The notes under the pieces were generated by a model. That model made no database searches and was not told the origin of the DNA. It saw only the letters and a list, made by a program, of their open reading frames with translations. Shown here one piece after another: positions 13,727 through 18,532 of a stretch of 18,532 nucleotides of DNA. Position numbers and translations under genes: made by a program. The stretch is from an uncultured Lachnospiraceae bacterium (GTDB lineage: Bacteria > Bacillota > Clostridia > Lachnospirales > Lachnospiraceae), in contig URDN01000049.1 in the NCBI GenBank assembly GCA_900546495.1, forward strand, positions 1 to 18,532, in the 5' to 3' direction. Positions within the stretch are counted from its first letter, which is position 1, and the number at the start of each line of letters is the position of its first letter.

Positions 13727-14497
13727 ATGCTTTTAACCGTAGATATCGGGAATACAAATATCACACTGGGTGTATTTGAAGGGAAAAAACTGCGTACCAC
13801 ATTCCGAATGACAACAATTCAGACACGTACTTCAGATGAGTACGGTATGGTAATGTGTGAGCTGCTGGAGCATAATCAGGTAAAAGTTGAAGAAATTACA
13901 GATGTTATTGTTGCATCCGTAGTGCCGAACGTAATGCATTCCCTGACAAGTGCCATCATCAAATATTTTCATACAAGACCAATTATTATCGAGGCTGGCG
14001 TAAAGACTGGAATCCGTGTGGCTTCCAAAAACCCGCGTCAGGTCGGTGCAGACCGTATCGTGGATGCAGCTGCAGTCTATGAACTGTATGGCGGTCCGGC
14101 AATTGTCATTGATTATGGCACTGCCACCACCTTTGACCTGGTAGATTCTGACGGTACCTTTACCGCGTGCGTGATCGCACCGGGTATCCGTACTTCCGCG
14201 CAGGCAATGTGGAGTATGGCTGCAAAACTTCCGGAATTTGAGATCAAGAAACCAAAGAGTATTCTGGCACAGGATACCATTGCATGCATGCAGGCAGGTC
14301 TGGTATATGGTCAGATTGGACAGACAGAATATATTGTCAAGCAGATGAAAAAAGAGTTTGGCAAAGACAATATCAAAGTTGTGGCAACCGGTGGTCTGGG
14401 AAGAATCATTGAAAAAGAGACCGACGTCATTGATATTTATGATCCGATGCTTACCTTACAGGGCATGCGTCTCATTTTTGAAAAGCAGAAAAAGTAG
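13727..14497 (+). CDS. coaX: Type III pantothenate kinase
   Basis: A 256-residue kinase that phosphorylates pantothenate, the first step of CoA synthesis, in the cytoplasm; type III enzymes are not inhibited by CoA and need a monovalent cation. The ATP-binding D6-I-G-N-T-N, G107-A-D-R110 (pantothenate binding) and D129-Y-G-T-A-T-T-F-D motifs are intact, as is I150-A-P-G-I. Length is typical. GGAGG followed by GGAGAA lies before the ATG. The last codons are part of a short duplication (see 14474-14532). It follows birA and the small unknown gene, probably in the same transcript. Confidence 0.95.
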   Translation: MLLTVDIGNTNITLGVFEGKKLRTTFRMTTIQTRTSDEYGMVMCELLEHNQVKVEEITDVIVASVVPNVMHSLTSAIIKYFHTRPIIIEAGVKTGIRVASKNPRQVGADRIVDAAAVYELYGGPAIVIDYGTATTFDLVDSDGTFTACVIAPGIRTSAQAMWSMAAKLPEFEIKKPKSILAQDTIACMQAGLVYGQIGQTEYIVKQMKKEFGKDNIKVVATGGLGRIIEKETDVIDIYDPMLTLQGMRLIFEKQKK

Positions 14498-14532
14498 TTT
14501 CGGAAAAGTCTGATTTTTGAAAAGCAGAAAAA
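14474..14532 (+). repeat. 39-base partial tandem duplication at the coaX 3' end
   Basis: ATTTTTGAAAAGCAGAAAAA occurs at 14474-14493, encoding the end of CoaX (I-F-E-K-Q-K-K), and again at 14513-14532 just after the stop codon. The offset is 39 bases. Confidence 0.75.
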
Positions 14533-14633
14533 AATTGAAAAAACTCAGAAATTCAGATCAGATACATTGGAAATGTAACACAAACATGTGTAGATACAAG
14601 GATAAATAGAAAGAAAAACGGAAAGAGTACAGT

Positions 14634-15608
14634 ATGAATAAATTGAAAATAGGTAATGTAACCCTGGAGAACAATTTAGTACTGGCACCCATGGCAGGCG
14701 TAACAGACCTGCCATTTCGTTTGTTATGCCGCAGACAGGGTGCAGGGCTTTTGTGCATGGAAATGGTCAGCGCAAAAGCAATTTATTATAAAAATAAAAA
14801 TACGGAACTGCTGATGGAGATTCATCCGGAGGAGCATCCGGTTTCGCTACAATTATTTGGATCAGATCCGGATATTCTGGCGTCTATGGCAGCACAGATC
14901 GAGGAGCGTCCCTTTGAAATTCTGGATTTCAATATGGGCTGCCCGGTGCCAAAAGTGGTGAATAACCATGAGGGATCGGCATTGATGAAAGAACCGAAAC
15001 TGGTGGAAGAAATTTTGACCAAGATGGTAAAAGCGGTGAAAAAACCGGTGACGGTGAAAATCCGAAAGGGTTTTGACGAGGAACATGTCAATGCCGTGGA
15101 GATTGCAAAAATCGCGGAAAGTTGTGGCGTGGCTGCGATTGCGGTGCATGGGCGTACCAGACAGCAGTATTATTCCGGAAAAGCGGACTGGGATATTATC
15201 CGTCAGGTAAAAGAGGCAGTATCAATCCCGGTCATTGGAAACGGCGATATCTTGTGTGCGCAGGATGTAGTTCGGATGAAACAACAGACCGGATGTGACG
15301 GTTTTATGATCGGGCGCGGTGCACAGGGAAATCCATGGATCTTTAAACATATCCAGCATCAGCTTGAGACAGGTGAGGAACTGCCGAAACCAAGCAGACA
15401 GGAAGTGGCAGATATGATGCTCCTTCATGCACGTCTCCAGCTTCAGATCAAGGGAGATTATATTGGAATCCGGGAGATCCGCAAACATGCCGCATGGTAT
15501 ACGGCAGGATATAAAAATTCTTCCAAACTTCGTGGCAAAATCAATGAAGTGGAAAGCTATGCACAACTGGAAGCATTGCTGGAACAGTGGCTGGCAGAAG
15601 AAGCATAG
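14634..15608 (+). CDS. dusB: tRNA dihydrouridine synthase (DusB-type)
   Basis: A 324-residue FMN-dependent TIM-barrel enzyme that reduces uridines in the tRNA D-loop. Family motifs are in order: L17-A-P-M-A-G-V-T-D-L-P-F-R (FMN site), F99-N-M-G-C103-P with the catalytic Cys, a K-I-R-K-G segment, H-G-R-T-R-Q-Q-Y-Y-S-G-K-A-D-W, I-G-N-G-D and G-R-G-A-Q-G-N-P-W-I-F (phosphate binding). The C-terminal helical domain is present. GGAAAGAG lies before the ATG. A 136-base gap after coaX has a weak possible promoter (TTGGAA at 14567, TAGATA at 14591, 18-base spacer). The relative order coaX, dusB, lysS matches B. subtilis. Confidence 0.94.
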   Translation: MNKLKIGNVTLENNLVLAPMAGVTDLPFRLLCRRQGAGLLCMEMVSAKAIYYKNKNTELLMEIHPEEHPVSLQLFGSDPDILASMAAQIEERPFEILDFNMGCPVPKVVNNHEGSALMKEPKLVEEILTKMVKAVKKPVTVKIRKGFDEEHVNAVEIAKIAESCGVAAIAVHGRTRQQYYSGKADWDIIRQVKEAVSIPVIGNGDILCAQDVVRMKQQTGCDGFMIGRGAQGNPWIFKHIQHQLETGEELPKPSRQEVADMMLLHARLQLQIKGDYIGIREIRKHAAWYTAGYKNSSKLRGKINEVESYAQLEALLEQWLAEEA

Positions 15609-15801
15609 TGTAATGTGCATGGAATGAAATTGTATGCAAGTCACAGAAATGATCAAACAGATGCGATGAATTGGAACAGATAGGGAATCAATCGTAGAAA
15701 TTTCATTACAGGCATTATAGATATAACAAAAAATCATAATAACTACTTTTTTCACATAAACTGTAAGAAAATCAAAATCAGGGAATGTGGGAAAACAGAT
15801 C

Positions 15802-16485
15802 ATGACAGAACAGAACTGTACAGGAAAGGTCAGTAAAATAAAAAATTTCTTCCGTGAAATTAGGACATACCTTTGCCATATTTGGAAAAAACGGCGTAAC
15901 GTGCAGGAAGAACCAAATGCTCCGGAACCGGAAACGATAGAAAATCCATGGATTTTTGCAACCCGCAGCATTATAGAACAAATCCTGTGGCAGAAGCGGG
16001 ATGTGATCCGGGAGGAAAAAGAAGAACTGGGTGGCAGACTGACCAGAAAACAGCTATACCGTGATTTTAAACCGCTGATTATCGATACAGATACGCCGGA
16101 TCAGGTATTTGGCGAGGACGATGATGTGGATCAGATTTTGCGGCAGCTGAGTCCTGGGTTAAATTTTCTAGAGATCTGTACGAATCGGCCGGAATACTTT
16201 GTGTCTTTTACTGTCTGGCTGGAGATGGAATACGGTCTCATGACTAGAATTTTTCCGCCGGATGCGATGAGGCAGAGCCATGCGAATGTGGTGCTTGATA
16301 TGGAACGGCGAGGAGTTATGTACACCGACAGACTGATGCCAAATGTTTTATATGTTCCCTTTTACAAGCATCGATGGAAGCTTCATGAAACTGAGGAACA
16401 GGGAATGCAAAATCTTGACATAGAAGTACCGATTGGTTATAATGTATTGATTGTGAAAGTGGATAAAACTCTTCAAAATTATTGA
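15802..16485 (+). CDS. Conserved-looking protein of unknown function
   Basis: A 227-residue soluble protein that I do not recognise. The N-terminal 45 residues are basic (K-I-K-N-F-F-R-E-I-R-T-Y-L-C-H-I-W-K-K-R-R), then a charged helical region, an acidic stretch D-T-D-T-P-D-Q-V-F-G-E-D-D-D-V-D, and a C-terminal part with aromatic strands (Y-V-P-F-Y-K-H-R-W). No signal peptide, membrane helix or obvious catalytic motif. Start: ATG 15802 is preferred, with GGGAA at 15789-15793; a GTG at 15787 is in frame but has poor spacing. It lies 193 bases after dusB and 32 bases before greA, so it may be co-transcribed with greA and lysS. Codon use looks like its neighbours. Confidence 0.7.
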   Translation: MTEQNCTGKVSKIKNFFREIRTYLCHIWKKRRNVQEEPNAPEPETIENPWIFATRSIIEQILWQKRDVIREEKEELGGRLTRKQLYRDFKPLIIDTDTPDQVFGEDDDVDQILRQLSPGLNFLEICTNRPEYFVSFTVWLEMEYGLMTRIFPPDAMRQSHANVVLDMERRGVMYTDRLMPNVLYVPFYKHRWKLHETEEQGMQNLDIEVPIGYNVLIVKVDKTLQNY

Positions 16486-16517
16486 TAAATAAAAAACGAT
16501 CAGGAGGATCAACAAAC

Positions 16518-16997
16518 ATGGATAAGAAAAATCTTTTGACTTACCAGGGATTACAGAAACTGGAGAACGAATTACAGGAATTAAAAGTAGTAAAGAGAAA
16601 AGAGATCGCGCAGAAGATTAAAGAAGCGCGTGAGCAGGGTGACTTATCAGAGAACGCTGAGTACGATGCAGCAAAAGATGAGCAGCGTGATATCGAGGCA
16701 CGTATTGAAGAGATCGAGAAAATTTTAAGACATGCAGAAGTTGTTGTTGAGGAAGAAGTAGATCTGGACAAGATCAGCGTTGGCTGTCAGGTACGTATTC
16801 TTGACTGCGAGTTTGATGAGGAACTTGAGTATAAGATCGTTGGTTCCACTGAGGCAAACAGCCTGAAAGGCAAGATTTCAAATGAGTCTCCGGTTGGAAA
16901 AGCATTACTTGGTGCAAAAGTCGGTGAGATTGTAAATGTAGAGACACAGGCAGGTGTTTTACAGTATAAAGTACTGGAAATCCAGAGATCAAACTAA
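16518..16997 (+). CDS. greA: Transcription elongation factor GreA
   Basis: A 159-residue factor that enters the RNA polymerase secondary channel and stimulates cleavage of backtracked RNA. Residues 8-77 form the antiparallel coiled coil, whose tip carries the conserved G41-D42-L-S-E45-N-A-E-Y-D, including the two acidic residues needed for activity. Residues 83-159 form the FKBP-like domain (V-G-S-T-E-A, I-S-N-E-S-P-V-G-K-A-L-L-G, V-E-T-Q-A-G-V-L-Q-Y). Start: AGGAGG at 16502-16507 and ATG 16518 give the normal length; the frame is open further upstream but is not needed. lysS follows after 19 bases, so the two are probably one transcript. Confidence 0.96.
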   Translation: MDKKNLLTYQGLQKLENELQELKVVKRKEIAQKIKEAREQGDLSENAEYDAAKDEQRDIEARIEEIEKILRHAEVVVEEEVDLDKISVGCQVRILDCEFDEELEYKIVGSTEANSLKGKISNESPVGKALLGAKVGEIVNVETQAGVLQYKVLEIQRSN

Positions 16998-17016
16998 GAG
17001 AAAAGGGAGAATGAAA

Positions 17017-18532
17017 ATGGCTGAACAAAAGAAAGGACAGGACGTAGACGTTAACCAGCTTTTGAAGGTTCGTCGCGAGAAACTGCAGGATCTTCAGGAA
17101 CGTGGAAAAGATCCGTTTCAGATTACAAAATATGATGTAACACATCACAGCATGGAGATCAAAGACAATTTTGACACATTAGAAGGTCAGACTGTAACGA
17201 TCGCCGGCCGTATGATGTTCAAACGTGTTATGGGAAAAGCTTCTTTCTGCAACGTACAGGATCTGCAGGGAAGTATTCAGTCTTATGTGGCACGTGATAA
17301 TATCGGTGAGGAATCCTATGCAGATTTCAAAAAATATGATGTAGGTGATATCCTTGGTATCACAGGTGAAGTATTCAAGACAAAGACAGGAGAGATTTCC
17401 ATTCATGCTTCTGAGGTAACTCTTCTTTCTAAAAGTTTACAGGTACTTCCGGAGAAATTCCATGGTCTGACAGATACCGATACACGTTATCGTCAGAGAT
17501 ATGTAGACCTGATCATGAACCCGGAAGTAAAAGATACATTTATCAAACGTTCCAAAATCATCAGCAGTATCCGTCGTTATCTGGATGGACAGGGCTTTAT
17601 GGAAGTTGAGACACCGATGCTGGTATCCAACGCAGGTGGAGCTGCAGCAAGACCGTTTGAGACACATTTTAACGCATTGAACGAAGATCTGAAACTCCGT
17701 ATCTCTCTGGAACTCTATCTGAAACGTCTGATCGTAGGCGGTATGGAGCGAGTATATGAGATTGGTCGTGTATTCCGTAATGAGGGACTTGATACCCGTC
17801 ACAATCCGGAGTTCACTCTGATGGAGTTATATCAGGCATATACAGATTATCACGGCATGATGGATCTGACAGAGAACCTGTACCGTCATGTGGCAAAAGA
17901 AGTAACCGGATCCGAGATCCTCACATACGGTGAGCACACTATGGATCTGTCAAAACCGTTTGCACGTATTACAATGGTTGATGCTGTAAAACAGTATGCA
18001 AACGTAGATTTCAATGAGATTCATTCTACTGAGGAAGCAAAAAAAGTTGCAGACGAGCATCATATCGAATATGAGGAGCGTCATGAGAAAGGTGATATCT
18101 TAAATCTCTTCTTTGAAGAGTATGTAGAGGAGCACCTGATCCAGCCGACCTTCATTATGGATCACCCGGTAGAGATTTCTCCGTTAACAAAGAAAAAACC
18201 GGAAAATCCGGATTATGTAGAGCGTTTCGAGTTCTTCATGAACGGATGGGAGATGGCAAACGCTTACTCCGAGCTGAACGATCCGATCGATCAGAGAGAG
18301 CGTTTCGAGGCACAGGAAAAAGCATTTGCTGCCGGTGATGATGAAGCAAACCACACAGATGAAGATTTCCTGAACGCATTAAGCATCGGCATGCCGCCTA
18401 CAGGTGGTATCGGATTCGGTATCGACCGTATGGTTATGATGATGACAAACAGCCCGGCAATCCGTGATGTATTACTCTTCCCGACAATGAAGTCCTTAGA
18501 TGGTGTAAATAAGAAAAATGATGTAAATAATA
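17017..18532 (+). CDS. lysS: Lysyl-tRNA synthetase, class II (3' end beyond the window)
   Basis: The first 505 residues are visible and no stop is reached, so the gene runs off the right edge; a normal LysRS is about 490-510 residues, so little is missing unless there is a C-terminal extension. It charges tRNA-Lys with lysine. The N-terminal OB-fold anticodon domain (about 60-150: V-T-I-A-G-R, F-C-N-V-Q-D) leads to the class II catalytic domain: R164-Y-R-Q-R-Y-V-D-L (before motif 1), motif 2 F253-R-N-E-G with H-N-P-E-F-T-L-M-E, and motif 3 G464-I-G-F-G-I-D-R471. Start: AGGGAG at 17004-17009 is 7 bases from ATG 17017; ATG 17011 is too close to it. It follows greA directly. Confidence 0.96.
   Translation, partial: MAEQKKGQDVDVNQLLKVRREKLQDLQERGKDPFQITKYDVTHHSMEIKDNFDTLEGQTVTIAGRMMFKRVMGKASFCNVQDLQGSIQSYVARDNIGEESYADFKKYDVGDILGITGEVFKTKTGEISIHASEVTLLSKSLQVLPEKFHGLTDTDTRYRQRYVDLIMNPEVKDTFIKRSKIISSIRRYLDGQGFMEVETPMLVSNAGGAAARPFETHFNALNEDLKLRISLELYLKRLIVGGMERVYEIGRVFRNEGLDTRHNPEFTLMELYQAYTDYHGMMDLTENLYRHVAKEVTGSEILTYGEHTMDLSKPFARITMVDAVKQYANVDFNEIHSTEEAKKVADEHHIEYEERHEKGDILNLFFEEYVEEHLIQPTFIMDHPVEISPLTKKKPENPDYVERFEFFMNGWEMANAYSELNDPIDQRERFEAQEKAFAAGDDEANHTDEDFLNALSIGMPPTGGIGFGIDRMVMMMTNSPAIRDVLLFPTMKSLDGVNKKNDVNN

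Noticed and set aside
15222..15971. Long minus-strand open frame of 249 codons opposite dusB.
   Set aside because: Composition is Cys/Phe/Ile-rich with no motif, and it is antisense to a clear dusB; a shadow frame.
1..18532. CRISPR arrays, tRNA, rRNA, insertion sequences, phage genes and defence systems.
   Set aside because: No spaced direct repeats, tRNA-like folds, transposase, integrase or defence gene motifs were found.

Overview
The window looks like chromosomal DNA from a low-GC Gram-positive anaerobe of class Clostridia, most likely a Lachnospiraceae-type gut bacterium. Reasons: strong GGAGG ribosome binding sites, TTGACA/TATAAT promoters, many protein best described by Clostridia families (Flp1-like pilin, DUF5702-like protein, SH3b plus SleB-type hydrolase, streptococcal/clostridial-type MurG), and the gene order coaX, dusB, lysS, which recalls the Bacillus subtilis coaX-yacF(dusB)-lysS region. 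No species can be named from the sequence alone.

Region 1 (1-5133) is the downstream half of a Tad/Flp-type pilus locus: a TadC-like fragment that lacks its N-terminus, a 60-residue Flp-type prepilin, a large membrane-anchored protein with one N-terminal helix, a TadE-like pseudopilin carrying two cysteine/histidine motifs, a prepilin peptidase fused in frame to a second TadE-like pilin segment, and an FHA-domain protein. The last genes overlap or nearly touch, so they are probably one transcript. The ATPase and TadB/TadZ genes would lie upstream of the window.

Region 2 (5134-9254) holds a HIT-family hydrolase with its own promoter and a strong hairpin terminator, murG on the minus strand, a small single-pass membrane protein diverging from murG, a 472-base intergenic stretch rich in hairpins and candidate regulatory sites, and a secreted SH3b/SleB-like cell wall hydrolase. 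A consensus promoter and a WalR-like TGTAAC-N5-TGTAAC box precede the hydrolase gene.

Region 3 (9345-12067) has an NfeD/SPFH (paraslipin) membrane pair bounded by terminators, then argF (ornithine carbamoyltransferase).

Region 4 (12068-18532) is a housekeeping run on the plus strand: birA, a small conserved unknown, coaX, dusB, a second unknown, greA and lysS (open at the right edge). It couples cofactor supply (biotin attachment, CoA) with transcription and translation functions.

The points most worth a second look are the peptidase-pilin fusion, the Cys/His motif-bearing TadE-like protein, the decapitated tadC, the multi-hairpin intergenic element at 7674-7826 with a related copy next to murG, and the layered regulatory sites upstream of the cell wall hydrolase. 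No CRISPR array, tRNA, rRNA, insertion sequence or phage gene was seen.
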